In this document: positions 11,641 through 23,759 of the stretch, piece after piece
Numbering within the stretch: position 1 is the stretch's first letter
How the letters are laid out: every line of letters begins with the position of its first letter
From: Chimonanthus salicifolius
Taxonomy: Eukaryota > Streptophyta > Magnoliopsida > Laurales > Calycanthaceae
Direction of reading: 5' to 3'
Length of the DNA stretch: 64,000 nt
NCBI GenBank assembly: GCA_013350335.1
Contig: CM023538.1
Span: forward strand, 50,605,195-50,669,194
Translations under genes and position numbers: made by a program
The notes under the pieces: generated by a model
Seen by the model: only the letters and a program-made list of their open reading frames with translations
Told to the model about the DNA's origin: nothing
The model's database searches: none

Positions 11641-13080
11641 CGTTCTAACCCGTTTTACCTTATTTGTTTATTCACTCTTCCTTGTTTCAATAGATCCAGC
11701 TCCCTTCAACCCATCAAGCCACCTACTCGCTTCAATTTTCGATTCCACTTACACTATGAGGGGACTTATCACAGTTTAGCATGCATTTGCATATACTAAA
11801 TACTTATTCCTGGACATGGAGTAACCCGAACTGGACCCTCTATTTCCTAAGTCATTCGTTAAGGGAAAACTGTTGAACGTGATCATGTAGCAAGGGATCG
11901 GTTCGAGTGTATTCATGTCAACTATGTGCAATTATGGAAAATTCTATTTGGATAAATGGATATTGGATATGATAATTGGAAGATGTTGGTGATGCTTTAT
12001 GTATTTAATTCATGCAAATACAATCTTGTCAGACATAGAGATGTGTGTTTAAGTAACTCATTATATACTTTTGATTCACACGATGAAGTATGATACTAAT
12101 TTGGTTGATTATATTAGAATTTGTTTATATGGTTATACATGATCATGATATCGTGTACATGCATAAAAGATAATCCACAACGAACAGCATGCCTCTGAAA
12201 GTTGAGATGGAGGAACTATTTATATGTGTATACGTTTATGATGATGTGATGATGTTGGTTGATGGGAAGACTTCCACGTTACGCTCCAACGGTTGAGGCT
12301 CCCAAAGGATATGCGGGTTTTCCCCTTGCGTTCCGGCGGTTGAGGTATCTGCCCTTGTGATTGGCATCCCCATTATGCTCCAGCAGTTGAGACCCCCATA
12401 GGGGAAGCGGGTTTCCCTGTTATATTTCGGCGGTCAAGGCGGTTGTGTATTGTATGGTCTCTCATTTGTATTGATATGGAGACTGGAGTTGTTGGAGGAC
12501 CGTTGTGAGTTATGGGTGTGATGTCTCGGACTGGTCAGTGGAATCATTGGTTAGTAGTATAATTGAACACTCATGTACATAGACATCCATTCTATTCTTA
12601 TGTTCACTACATTTCATATATGTGATAGGCTTTTATTTTGCTGACATGTGATATATTTTATCCCTTCACCGGGCTGGTTGTATTGAGTAGTCTCCCAATA
12701 GCATTGGTAAGGAGACCGAAGTTTGCTAGAGGACCCGTTGTGGGCTACGAGATGATGTCTTGGATTTGGTCGGTGGATTATTAGTTGGTGATGTTGTTGG
12801 GTTTTGCATGCACATGAGAACCTCTGTTAACATGATGTTCTTGCATTCCTGAATATGATATATATGTTGCTGAAATGTGATATGTTTTATCTCTTCACTA
12901 TTGAGATATTTCGAAGATAACGTGCCTTAGCGGGACAGGGCATTACGGACTGTCCCAAAATAATTGTCTGATATGCCATTTTAATTATCTCTCTTTATCT
13001 ACTCTTGGAGAGAAGTTCATAAACCTTTTGAGAGCCCTTCCTTAATAAAATCAAAATTTTAAAATGGGACGGAGTGAGCA

Positions 13081-16000
13081 TTATCTAATTTAATTTAATG
13101 GAAATAGTACACCCCATAGGATGATACATATTTATAAAATGAGAATTAATTCATTTATTTTATTTTAATAAAGTGACAACAAAATCATTATATTGATTTT
13201 GTTGTTACTTTTTATTGCTTCACATGCATTTGTAATCTGAAATGTATGAAAAACATGACAAGGTTTTCTTTGAGCAAGCAATATAGATAGTCAAAAAATA
13301 AGGTAAAGCATTTTTGATAAAATTTGGATTAAACTTTTAATTAGAATTTGTAAGGTTTTTGCCAATGTCATGGGAAATATACATGCGTAGAGATTTCTGA
13401 TTTTCTATTCAAACAACTCACACTAACTCATCTCTATCTAAGCTTATGTAATAGAGAAATTATTCAACATGAACTGATTATCAATAAAAAGTTAAATCTA
13501 TTAAATTGAATAATTGATTGACCAATTTCTTATAAAATAAAACTTTGATTGAAAATTCACATCAATTTTTGTGAATCAGAAAAATTTATGGTATGTAGAA
13601 CGTGGGACATACATATATTCCAAGAAATTCCCAACGTTCATCTGATACAATTTCGATACTAGGGGGAAAGAGATGTTGGCCTCAATGGAAATGCAGGAAA
13701 AATGGATGAATTGAGGAACAATCAAGCGAATTCAAGCTATCTTATTATGTTATAATGGTTAAAAAAGACTATGAGTTGTGTTTGGATGAAAAGAAAATAT
13801 ATAAGAATTCTTTTAAGGGAGTCTGAGGCATTTTGTTTGGTATTTTAAGGGGAAAAAAGGAGCAGAAAAGAAAGAAGGGAAACTATGGTTTCTTCTCCTT
13901 CTACAGGAGAAATGAAATTTGGACTTTAAAGGAAAAATAGAGGGAAAGTTTAGTCTACTTTTTTCATCTTATTAATAAAAATCAAAGAAAAGAAAAGAGA
14001 AATGATCTTTTGAGGTTGCATTTAAATGAGGAAAAAGTAGGAGGATATGGGAGATTTCTCTTTTTTCTCTTATTTGGCATATGCCTGGGGTAAAAATATC
14101 GGCTCGTTGATATTTGTCGGCGACATGGCAATATTAAATTGGCCGATACATTTCTCTCTCCTCTTGATTTTTTATTTTTTTTCAAAAAATTCAAAAAAAT
14201 CAAGAAAATTCTGGACTTCAAGGATATATAATTTTATCATTAAAAATAGGCTATTTACCTATACAAATATTATTTTTAAGTTATGAAATCAAAAATCATT
14301 GCAAATATATGTTAAATTCGGATAAAAAATTAAAAACAATTTGCAAATGAACATCTAGACAACAACTAAAATATAAACTAAAAAAATTACATAATTATTG
14401 GATTGTTTAGCTATTTTTTTCAGATTATCGTAAATATATGCTTACATTCAGATAAAACAAATAGCAAATGCATGAAATATTAAGTTTTAACAGAAACTTA
14501 ACACCTAGACAGTAACTAAAATATAAACTAAAAGATGTACATAGTTATTGCAATGTTTAGGCATTTTTTTAAGATTATCACAAATATATTAAAAAATTGT
14601 AGAAAATTTTTTAAAAAATTGCAGATGCATGAAATAAAAATTTTAGACAATAAATAAAAACATTATAAATTAAAATTCGTTCAGCCTTTTTTTTAACATT
14701 GAATTTTAAAATTCAAAATGTTTTTTCCACCAATATTCAAGATACCGCCTGATATTATACATGAAATATAGACAAGACAAGGTGGGCTCGAGACGATATA
14801 ATACCTCTTGAGTGATATATCAGCCAATACTTTTACCTATGATATTTACCAACTTAAAGAAAAGTAAGATTCACTTTTTTCCCCATTTCTCCCCTCAAAC
14901 CTAACTTCTGTTATGCTCAGAAACGAAGAAGAAAACTATGATTTTCCTTCTCTCTTCTTGCTCCTTTGTTTATTTATTTTTTGCTTTTTTATTTTGAAAT
15001 TACCAATAATTAAATAGAATTCCTTAATAAGAGAATCCCTCACCCAAAGAATACTTTATCAGAAAAAGAATTCTTAAAATGTTCTTCTCTTTCAAATAAA
15101 ATCTAAATTTCTCTTCATTTCTCAATGTAAAAGTTATCCAACGAGGATCGTGTGTCTCATAAAAGGTCGGCTCTAGCATTAGACAGCAGAGGCCGCCACC
15201 TAAGGGCACCTATAATATGTCTGAAAAATAATTTTAAAGTAGAATCTCCTGAGATTTTAGAGCCTTTTTAATGAGATTCCTTTTATCAGTTTTGTCTAAA
15301 GATCCTTCAAATTTTAAAGGTTCTTAAGATGCACACTGGTGTCATGAATAAGATCTCACAATGTACAGTAACAATGTTATATTCAACAGTTTTTTTTTTT
15401 TCAAGTATTTATTCTCTTCTTTTGCTTGACGAAACACGAAAGAGAAAATATGTGACGAGTGTGAGAGACGGAATTCCTTTCCAATCTGTGTCTTATCTTA
15501 TCCAAATTACTCAGGACATGGGCCCAAGACTAAGAAGTCCAACATATGGCCCTCGCCCTCTTTGAAAATTGAAATGAATAAGACGTTTCTAAAAGATAAA
15601 TTGATTTGACTTATCAACCTTTAACCTTAAAGTATGCAAATTCCACACTGCTAGCGACTTCTAGCAAATGATTCTTTGTTTCTCGGCTGAAACTACGGCA
15701 GGTTGGAATAGGTTTTTATAAATCTAATTTAATCTAATATTGAAATTCATTGAGCTTGATTTGATTCGACATGAGTTGTTGATCTAATTCAATAAGAGTT
15801 GCTGACTTGACGTGAGTTGTTGGTCCATCAACACAATTCATTTTTAGGTCAAAATTAGAAAAAAAAAAAATTCATCTGAAGAAACTTTATATTTCTAGAA
15901 ATTCAAGTCGGATCAAGTCAATTCAGATCAGATTGAATTGATTTTAAATTTTTGAAGCCAACTCAATCTAAATTACATGTAGACTTTTTCTCTTAATGTG

Positions 16001-16590
16001 GTCAAACTCTAAATTTACAAACACATAATCAATACTATTGATTTCTCAAATCATATCACGTGAGTAAGACTAAAATCCATCCCAAGTTTCACTGTCATTT
16101 TATTTCTTGAATGTTATATTATATATTAATATTCAAAAATTCAAAATTTAAATTCGACTTAAAATCTCAACTAATAAACACAGTTGAAGTCTTTGAAACT
16201 CTAAATGTTGCTTGATTTACTTAGTTAATTTGAACCGACTCATCCAAATCTTTTTAAGAATTTAAATAATGGTGTACGCTCACCACCATAAAAACGAATC
16301 TCACCATAGCCAATCGTGTAGCTACATCTGTCATTCAACTGCTCCCTCATTGTTGCCAGTCTTGTCATTTGAATATTAGTTAAAATAAATAAAAAAAGTA
16401 GCCAACTTCATATTCAATTGCCAAATTATCCACCACACAAATTATTGAAATTTTGTTTCGTCTTTGAGCATTTGAGGCCAGACATCTAAACTGCAATATG
16501 ATTTTTCAGTGTAACATGGCTTTTTAGAGTCTTTTTCCACTCAAAAGGTTTGGTAAATGTAGAATTCTTGCTGGTTATTGGCGAGACTTA
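13081..16590. other. AT-rich intergenic sequence with decayed repeats
   Basis: No recognisable coding sequence. Open frames at 13982-14286, 15024-15209 and 15329-15565 are short and low in complexity. A 150 bp imperfect repeat is listed separately. Around 15700-15960 there are recurring GAGTTGTTGATC/GACTTGACGTGAG-type words, a degenerate short repeat common in plant intergenic DNA. Confidence 0.4.
14335..14650. repeat. Imperfect tandem repeat, about 150 bp unit
   Basis: The block CTAGACA..AACTAAAATATAAACTAAAA occurs at about 14352 and 14503, some 151 bp apart. Similar surrounding words (AGATTATC..AAATATAT, GCAAATGCATGAAATA) recur, giving about two units with a partial third. It is AT-rich and non-coding. 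Confidence 0.55.
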
Positions 16591-16598
16591 TAGAGATC

Positions 16599-17790
16599 CG
16601 GAAAAATTGTCCTTTACACATCTATTTTTAAATTTTAGGATCAAATTGTCCCTGTATTTTCACTCATTTAAACGAATTATCAGTTCATTTTGACATTCAT
16701 TCGAATGAATCATTCGTTCAAGCAAATGACCTATGTATAAATTCAATTCATTCAAATGAATAGAGTGAAAAGTAACGCGTGTTACTGTTCACTTAGGAAT
16801 GAGCCGATATTTCATTCGAATAAATGTGCACAGTATTGATTATTTATAAAATAAATTTTCTTTTAAAATTTTAAAGTTATTTTTTAAGTGTGTGTTTTCA
16901 AAATTTCTCAAATTAAACATCCAAACTAATTAAAATAACTTGATAAAAATACTTTAAGACTTTAAGGTCTTTTGACACTCCCAAATGCTTAAAATACAGT
17001 ATTTTACAAATAAGGGTATCCTTAGGCTGTGCCGAAAACACATTTGGGAGTGTCAAAAGACCTTAAAGTTTTAAAGTATTTTTATCAGGTTATCGTAATT
17101 AGTACGGATATTCAATTTAAGAAATTTTAGAAATACACGGTGCTTAAAAAATAACTTTAAAGTTTTAAAGGAGATTTATACTATGCATTACTGTAGCATA
17201 TAGAAGATAAACCGTTATTTTTTAAGCACTGTGTATTTCTAAAATTTCTCAAATTGAATATTCGGACTAATTACGATAACCTGATAAAAATATTTTAAAA
17301 CTTTAAGGTTTTTTGACACTCCCAAATGTGTTTTCGACACAGCCTAGGAATACCCTTATTTATAAAACACTGTATTTTAAGCATTTAGGAGTGTCAAAAG
17401 ACCTTGAAGTCTTAAAGTATTTTTATCAGGTTATCGTAATTAGTCCGAATATTTAATTTGAGAAATTTTGAAAATACACAGTACTTAAAAAATAACTTTA
17501 AAGTTTTAAAAGGAATATTTATTATTTAAATAATCAATACTGTGCAGAGTAGTTCAAATGTAAATTCAATTCATTCGAACGAATGAAGTGAACAGTAACA
17601 CGTGTTACTGTTCACTTCATTCGTTCGAATAAATTGAATTTACACGTGGGTCATTCGTTCGAACGAACTATTCGTTTGAACGAATGCCAAAATGAATTGA
17701 TAATTCGTTCTAATGAGTGAAAATATAGGGGCAGAATGATAATTTCACTCTAAAATTTGAAAACTGGTGTATAGATGTAGTTTTTCCGGG
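16599..17790. repeat. Long inverted repeat, arms about 590 bp (fold-back element)
   Basis: The left end (CCGGAAAAATTGTCC..., near 16599) pairs with the right end (...GATGTAGTTTTTCCGGG, near 17790). Blocks mirror each other about a centre near 17194: GTAACGCGTGTTAC (16774-16787) with the perfect palindrome GTAACACGTGTTAC near 17600, and the GGTCTTTTGACACTCCC..GGGAGTGTCAAAAGACC module at 16967-17061 with its inverse at 17311-17402. Each arm itself contains smaller hairpins (CATTCGTTCGAACGAA-type). No coding sequence. A transcript would fold into a very long hairpin. Related single arms lie at 53720-54090 and 62781-63190. Confidence 0.85.
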
Positions 17791-18004
17791 TGTCTATAAG
17801 TCGCGTATAATTATTTCATTTTCATTCACAACTTTCCATTCATTCATGATAATGTTAAAGATTTTTTTTATGTATGTCCAATTATGAACTTTTCAATATT
17901 AGAATTTTAAAAATTTTAAATGGTTGTTTTTGACAATTAATAGATTAGAAGCAAATATATAAAATGGTGGTAAAAATCCACCTTTGTTTGCAGAAAATCT
18001 TACC

Positions 18005-18122
18005 ATCAAGTCTCTCTCAATATAAAAAGGGTCACTCTCCATTGTTCTGTATCCGACATGTGAGGTTAGGAGATTTAAACATCCCAGAAAGATTAGTTAA
18101 GTGAGACACTTAGATATCTTAA
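18005..18122 (+). mobile_element. Decayed SINE 3' fragment, same family as 6331-6526
   Basis: CAATATAAAAAGGGTCACT.. and the following words (a pyrimidine-rich gap, a TATCCGRYRTGT-like block, ..AGGAGATTTAAACATCCCAGAAAGATTAGTTAAGTG) line up with the 3' half of the SINE at 6331-6526. The Pol III boxes are not clear, so this copy is truncated or diverged. A (TA)n tract follows in the tail position. Confidence 0.55.

Positions 18123-18124
<2 letters not shown>

Positions 18125-18197
<73 letters not shown>
18125..18197. repeat. (TA)n microsatellite, 73 bp
   Basis: An uninterrupted TA run directly after the decayed SINE tail. It is probably length-variable. Confidence 0.97.
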
Positions 18198-18201
<4 letters not shown>

Positions 18202-18393
18202 GAGACACTGAATGGATCGAGTCTAAATATTTAATTAAAGCTCCATCTAATCTTCACAAACATTTTGAATCAAACAAAAACTAATTTCTCTATCCTCTCA
18301 TGACAACCAAATAATAAAATTTTGATCTTTAGTTAGTTTTTCTTAATCTCGTAAAATTATAATATCTTATAAAAGAATGTATCAATTGCTAAA

Positions 18394-18642
18394 TGTAACG
18401 ACCCATACTCGACCCGGCACAATTTGTCAGTTTTAATCCCACACAAGTATGCACGGGTTTGCATTGGGTCCAGGCTCAACTCCTGACCCAAAATACCCTG
18501 TACTAGGTTGGAAGTGAGTTCTTTCACATAAAACCCCTACAAAGCCAGATCCTGGACGATATATGACTTTTTCTACACCCACTCAGTTGCCTTCTCTCTA
18601 TTCAATTGACAGATCCTTTTTTTCTAAACAAGGGGCGTCACA
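18394..18642 (+). mobile_element. Short solo LTR, TRIM-related, 249 bp
   Basis: It begins TGTAACGACCCATACTCG and ends AAGGGGCGTCACA. The flanks are CTAAA and CCAAA, one mismatch from a 5 bp target duplication. The 5' half resembles the LTR of the TRIM at 33616 (TGTAAYGACCC.., CACACAAG.., TTGCATTGGGTCCAG/TTACATTGGGCCCAG). No primer binding site or internal region follows, hence a solo LTR. Confidence 0.65.
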
Positions 18643-18647
18643 CCAAA

Positions 18648-20717
18648 CACATTAATAAGAGAATTTTTAGTAGATTAAATTCAAAAGAAAAAATAAACAT
18701 TTAATCAAAATTATCTAGTTTATTTTAAATGGAATATGGCTTAACTTGCGCCACTGAATTCGTAATCAGATTCTTAATGGAGATTTGGTCAATGGTGTAG
18801 AAAATTGGACGCCTCAAACTTTTGCCCCAACGTAACAATTGGACAATTATGAAGAGAAATGACAAACACAATACATGAATAGAATATCAGAGATAGACCT
18901 TTCTGTTCTACGTTCAAGATCCATATCCTTGGATAGAACACCTGATGGGTGGTCTAACAATAGATAACTAGGAAAATATGACGGCTTGAGCAAGTTTGCT
19001 TACATAAATTTCTAAATAAAGATTTATTTTTTTCAAAAAAATTGAGATTTTTTTTCATGTTTGTGTATGTAATTTAAAAAAAAAATGAAGTCTTAAGGTT
19101 TATTTTTGAAGAAAATAGCCCAAAAATTTTGCCATCATGACTCATGAATATTATTATTTTAGGAAAATTTATGAAATATTCTTTTTGAAACTCAACGAAA
19201 TCAATCTTAAACACTTGATCTTCATCCGAACTTGAAAGAAACAAAATTTTAAGTGATCAAATTTTGAAAGATTGAAATTTTTGTTTTCATTATACATTAA
19301 ATATAAACTATTTCGATCAAAATATTTTTTTCTTTTGTTCCATATGATTTTTAGAGATTGTCTAATACTAAAGTAGATAACTTGTTCAAATTACATATGG
19401 TATAGTCTTCTAAAAGACATTGAGTAAAAAAATTATATCCTTCCTAAAACAGTCTAACAACTTCTAAAATTATCAAATTATTTTTCCTATTTTTATTTCA
19501 AAATATATTTGAATAAATCATTCCAAATAGATAAGTAGGAAAATAATATCCCTCATTCTTGTTTTTGTAGTGAGACCTAAGTGAAATTTATTTGCTAAAG
19601 ACTATCCTAATTACCACATGATTAAATTTATAAAATATTACTAAAAGAAAAATACAAATTATAAACGTTTGATGATTGAACAGTTAAAACTAATTATAGC
19701 AATATAATATCGAATGTGATAATCATTCTAAAAGACAAAATCACTTAAAATAAGATTAAGAGATAGATTATGCCAACAAATTATCCAATGACCTTCAAGC
19801 TTTTAAAAATTTAAAATTAATTCATTCTGTTGTTTTCTACTCTCTTTATTTTCAAATAATGAGTCATCTATGAATATCTTTAGAACGTTTTTTTATTTAA
19901 AGTTTAATATTAACAATTATGATTCTTAAGACTAAATGATTTTATCTCTTAGGCTGCGTCTAGATGAGGGGAAAGTTTTATAGGGGTTTCTCCGGGATTC
20001 CCTTAGATATTCTCCTGATAATGTTTGGTAATTATAGGAAAAAGGATATAAGAAGAAAATAATATTTTTTTCTGAGAAAATATTTTTGTTTGGTAAAGAT
20101 AAATATGAGAAACTTCATATATTATTGGTTCATGAAAAAAATTGACATTTTTGAAAAATCACCTAAAAATTTCAACAGAATTTTTTTAAGGTTCCAACCA
20201 AATTTTTTTAGATTACTCTTGAGATATTATACTAAATAAGTTATTTATTATATGTTTTTGTTGATATGAAAAACAATAAAGCTTTCTCTCAGAATATTTT
20301 AATAGATGGATTAGTTTTTGAAGCATTGCACCAGTTTTATTAATACTACTAGTTCAACAAAAATTAGAACTTTGTTATTTTAGAAAATATGTCATATTTT
20401 AAAACTCATTAATCAAACTAAGTAAAGGAAGAATTCTATATTTTTCTAATAAATAGGACTTTTTTTATTAAAGTAATTTTTATTATCTGATATTTAGGTT
20501 ATAGAGTAAATGGTTAAAATTAAGATTATTTTTAAACTGTAATAATTTATTCAATAAAAGTTGTTTAATTTATGACTATATGTCAAATAGTATAAAAATT
20601 TAGATAGAGTTGAATTTTTAAAAGTACACAAATTTATAAGTAATCTGTCAACGCATATAATTTATAATGTCATTACCCTAACTTTTTAAATGCTTAATCA
20701 ACCTATTTGCAACAAAG
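18648..20717. other. AT-rich intergenic sequence
   Basis: No coding sequence recognised. One GGCTGCGTCTAGATGAGGGG word at 19951 resembles the TIR of the elements at 22092 and 60970, but no partner end was found. Confidence 0.45.
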
Positions 20718-20728
20718 ACATTCACTTG

Positions 20729-20886
20729 CGGTGTATGAGTTCACTGCAAAATTCGAGAAGTGGGAGGTGGCAAGTTCGAGCTCGTATGGTTTAACCTGGT
20801 GTACCCTAAGAGCAGTGGGTATCACCTGTAGAGGTTTTACGCTGGGTTTCCTACGGTTTCCCACACAAAAATTCAAAAAAAAAAAA
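20729..20886 (+). mobile_element. Au-type SINE, plus strand
   Basis: The core GGGAGGTGGCAAGTTCGAGCTC with the B-box-like AAGTTCGAGCTC, a TGGTGTACCCTAAG block, TACGCTGGGTTTCC and an AAATTC(A)n end match the other Au-like copies in the window. The flanks carry ACATTCACTTG (20718-20728 and 20887-20897), an 11 bp perfect target duplication. Short open frames on both strands across it are not genes. Confidence 0.85.
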
Positions 20887-20897
20887 ACATTCACTTG

Positions 20898-22091
20898 TAA
20901 TTAAGAAAAGAGAAGGAATGGAGCAAGGCCTACTAGTTAGACCTTGACAATTTTAAATCAGGTTATGAGATCTAAGCCCAGCCCATATACTAGTTGTGCA
21001 AAATCCAATCCAAACTTATCCATATCTTGAGTCAAGTCTTAGATTTCAAAATGATCAGTTCATATTGCAACCCTAGTTTTAAATTTTTCCTGTTTTTAAA
21101 GGTAATTAGAATTAAACACCGTATGTGATAGTTGTGAGTTGTGGCACAAAGTTTTCATTGAAATTTCAAGAAATTGCTCAAGGAAGAATTCTTATAAGCA
21201 CCAGATCAACGTAATCATTGTTTACAATTTTTCCATCATGATTAAAAAAAAAAGGTCTTTCTAATAAAATTTATAAAGACGATTTTCAGGGACTTGACCA
21301 AATAAACCTTAAACATCTTGATCATATATAATATCTGAAGCGACCCATTTAATAAATGGATTAATATGGCCCAAATAAACTTAAATTAGGTTGACCCAAT
21401 CCAACTCATTTATGAAATGCATTGACCTAACTCAACTAAGATTAAATAAGTTGACTCAACTTAGCCCATTTACAAACTGGGTTGACCAACAGATCTTAAG
21501 CAATTTAATAAATGAGTTGACGTGATCTAAGTACACGACCAAATTTGAATGAGTCAACTCAACTTAGCTCATTCATTAAGAACTTGACCAACCCAGTTCC
21601 TAGATGCAATCCACAAGCCCATGGTTCAATTTCCTTGATTACCTCTCTGTTTCATAGTTCAAATTCACCTTTCTACTCCTTTATTTGAAAAAGTCTCTCC
21701 CCTTCTGATATTTTTCCCTTTGTCATTTTGAGCCACCGTAGGTCAGGTTGGGTGATTAACATTAATCAAATAAAAATTGGAGGTTTCTTATGAAGAGCCC
21801 ACCAAGGTCCGTGTGATCAATTGCTTGGAAAACACTTTTTTCCTTCTTTTTCTTGAATAGTTTTTGTAGAAAAAAATTACTTTCTTTGAATAACTGAATC
21901 AATATTTTTATGGTCGTAAGAACTCAATTTATATAAAGGTGGAAATTTAAGTGGTTAGGTCAATAAGTTGTGTAATTTTGGATTAAGGTCAAATTAGATT
22001 ATGATCTAATTCACAAGGAAAAAGCTGGTGCGGATGTGAAGGTTTCATTAGGAAATTGGTAGCTCGCATTTGTTGAAGAAGCTCAAATTAT
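20898..22091. other. Intergenic sequence with degenerate GTTGACC-type repeat
   Basis: From about 21336 to 21600, words such as AACTCATTTA, GTTGACC and CTCAACTTAGC recur at irregular spacing, a degenerate short-period repeat. No coding sequence was recognised elsewhere. Confidence 0.45.
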
Positions 22092-22328
22092 GTTGCGTTT
22101 GGTTGAGGGGTTTGTAAAGGTAATGAGGTTTTGGTAACTAAAGAGTAAAGGTAGAAATCAACTTTTACCCACCCTTACCTCCATACTCTCACTTTTTAAA
22201 ACCCGAAAAGGGTATTCATTTTTTCTTACACCCCGGTAGATATCCCCACCCCCACCCCCACCCCCACCCCCACCCCCACCCCGGTTACACTTCCCTAGAA
22301 AATTTATCCCTCATCCAAACGCAGCAAC
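22092..22328. mobile_element. MITE with GTTGCGTTTGG-type terminal inverted repeats
   Basis: The left end GTTGCGTTTGGTTGAGGG is the near reverse complement of the right end CCCTCATCCAAACGCAGCAAC. The element is about 237 bp, non-coding, and contains a (CCCCCA)n tract. Its ends resemble those of the larger element at 60970-62769. No clear target duplication was found, so the superfamily is unassigned. Confidence 0.6.
22244..22282. repeat. (CCCCCA)n microsatellite
   Basis: About six hexamers of CCCCCA lie within the MITE. The complementary strand is a TGGGGG run that could form a G-quadruplex (inference). It is not the plant telomere repeat (TTTAGGG). Confidence 0.95.
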
Positions 22329-23660
22329 CAGTGACGTTGATCATCTCAATATAACCCATTTTAAGCTCTAATAGAACTATCAAGTGACAGATAACTACAA
22401 AAATCACGCCCATATTTGAGTTACAATATTTTATCCTTTCTTCATTGCACACTTCTTATACAAGTATATCAATTAAAGGGCCACTTCTCGTAATGTTATC
22501 CAATGTCATAAATAGCGTTCTTAAAATATTAACGTCAACCGTTTATATCGGGATATTTTTAGATTCTCAGGTATTTACCGGGAATTTAACAGAAAAATCT
22601 CTTGAAAAATATAAATATTTAAATATAATAAATAAATATTTCTCATCTAATATTCTTTGAGCAAAAAAATGTCATATACTACATGAGTTCATTGTTAAAT
22701 ACCATATAGAAGTCTTCCAATATCAAAATAATATTAAAAGACACAATTATCCACCAAGAACGCATAATTTGAACTAAAAAGGGTCCCTTGAATCTTTTCT
22801 AATTTTAATGGCTTCAAAATTTTATAAATTACAATATTGCAATATTTTTTATTTTAAATTATTTATAATTTAATATACTTACTTATGAACATAATTACTT
22901 AAAATATATATTTTAGATAGTTGATTTATAAGAAAATAGGCTAAATTATGGATTGTAAGATCATAACAATTGGGCTTAATTTTAAGAAAATTCTAACAAT
23001 AGAATGGATTTTCTATTTATTTTAACATCCACTTTCACCTCATAAATTGTACCATTCAAATAAATTAGCACTACAATAAAATAAATGTTTACTACTTATT
23101 AATCTAACATTAAGATTTGAGCATTTATAATAATAATAATTATTTTTATCACTTCATTATGGAAGAGCTAGTTTCTTTTAAGCCAGTTCTTGTTTTTGCA
23201 ACTTATTTAGAATAATTAAAATAAAAAAAATTAATCTATATCCATTGCTTTATTCATGGGCTATAGTTTTAAATTATAAAATTTTATATATACATTTAAA
23301 AGTATATTAAATTAATATATATTTTATTATTTAAAATTTGAAGATAAATTAATTTAATTGACTTTTTATATTGATAACTATAGACAAGTTTTAAATATAA
23401 GAAGTGAAGAAAGATGAAAAGGGCGGTACGATAACTCCTAAGAAAGCCTAATTGTGTGTGACATGCGGATGAGCGGAAGGGAGAAAAAGAAATTCCGGCA
23501 AAAATCTGTTTTTAAAGTGAATTTATCATTTCTCGTGTTAAAACTCGTTTTTACTGGAAAATTCCCATTTTTAACAGCATTGAATTTAAGAATGCATTTT
23601 TAATAAAAAAACGGTATTTTCGTGATAAAAAAAATATCGGCAATATTTGTTACATTGGAG
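22329..23660. other. AT-rich intergenic sequence
   Basis: Low-complexity AT-rich DNA. The open frame at 22445-22660 has no recognisable domain. No TIR pair or tandem repeat seen. Confidence 0.45.
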
Positions 23661-23667
23661 CTATTTT

Positions 23668-23752
23668 ATGTGAGTAGATAGAAAAGTTTGCATATATCTC
23701 AAAAATCAGTTGAGTGCTCTAAAATATCTCGATACTTTAGATGAAAAAAAAA
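23668..23752 (+). mobile_element. Decayed SINE 3' fragment
   Basis: GTGAGTAGATAGAAAAGTTTGCATA.. followed by AATCAGTTGAGTGCTCTAAAA and a terminal A run matches the 3' end of the SINE at 6331-6526 (TAGATAGGAAGGTTTGCATAG.., AATCAGGTGCTCTTAAA). It is 5'-truncated or too diverged to show the Pol III boxes. Confidence 0.55.
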
Positions 23753-23759
23753 GATATAT

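Larger units (their letters stand above)
10312..12947 (+). mobile_element. Solo LTR of a Ty3/gypsy chromovirus-type element, 2.6 kb
   Basis: It begins TGTAATGATCCGACTCG and ends GCGGGACAGGGCATTACG, apparently a mutated ...TTACA. The flanks are GACAG and GACTG (10307-10311, 12948-12952), one mismatch apart, consistent with an aged 5 bp duplication. It shares blocks in the same order with the LTR at 40511-43320: a TCTCCGAGTTG/TCTCCGAGCTG block near the start, TAGCATGCATT..GCAT, the CTCCAACGGTTGAG series, and GAGATATTTC..AGATAACG at the end. No internal region follows, so it is a solo LTR. Confidence 0.75.
10267..13078. mobile_element. Stowaway-type MITE sequence interrupted by an LTR
   Basis: The left part (10267-10311) reads CTCTATCTATTTCAATTTAG... 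and contains GTCTGATATGC. The right part (12948-13078) starts CTGTCCCAAAATAATTGTC and ends AAAATGGGACGGAGTGAG, the reverse complement of the CTCACTCCGTCCC-type Stowaway end. Known Stowaway elements have such CTCCCTCCGT ends and TA target duplications; a TA precedes the left end. Both flanks repeat TTGTCTGATATGC in the same orientation, so this may be one rearranged MITE or two adjoining ones split by the LTR. Confidence 0.6.

Noticed and set aside
11298..11799. A Pro/Ser repeat protein
   Set aside because: It is the 27 bp array of an LTR, open only because 27 is divisible by three.
19951..19971. TIR element starting GGCTGCGTCTAGATGAGGGG
   Set aside because: No matching inverted end could be found downstream or upstream.
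20729..20886. tRNA gene
   Set aside because: Only Pol III box similarity is present; no cloverleaf, and the body, A tail and 11 bp target duplication identify a SINE.
22244..22282. Interstitial telomere repeat
   Set aside because: The unit is CCCCCA, not CCCTAAA, and it sits inside a MITE.
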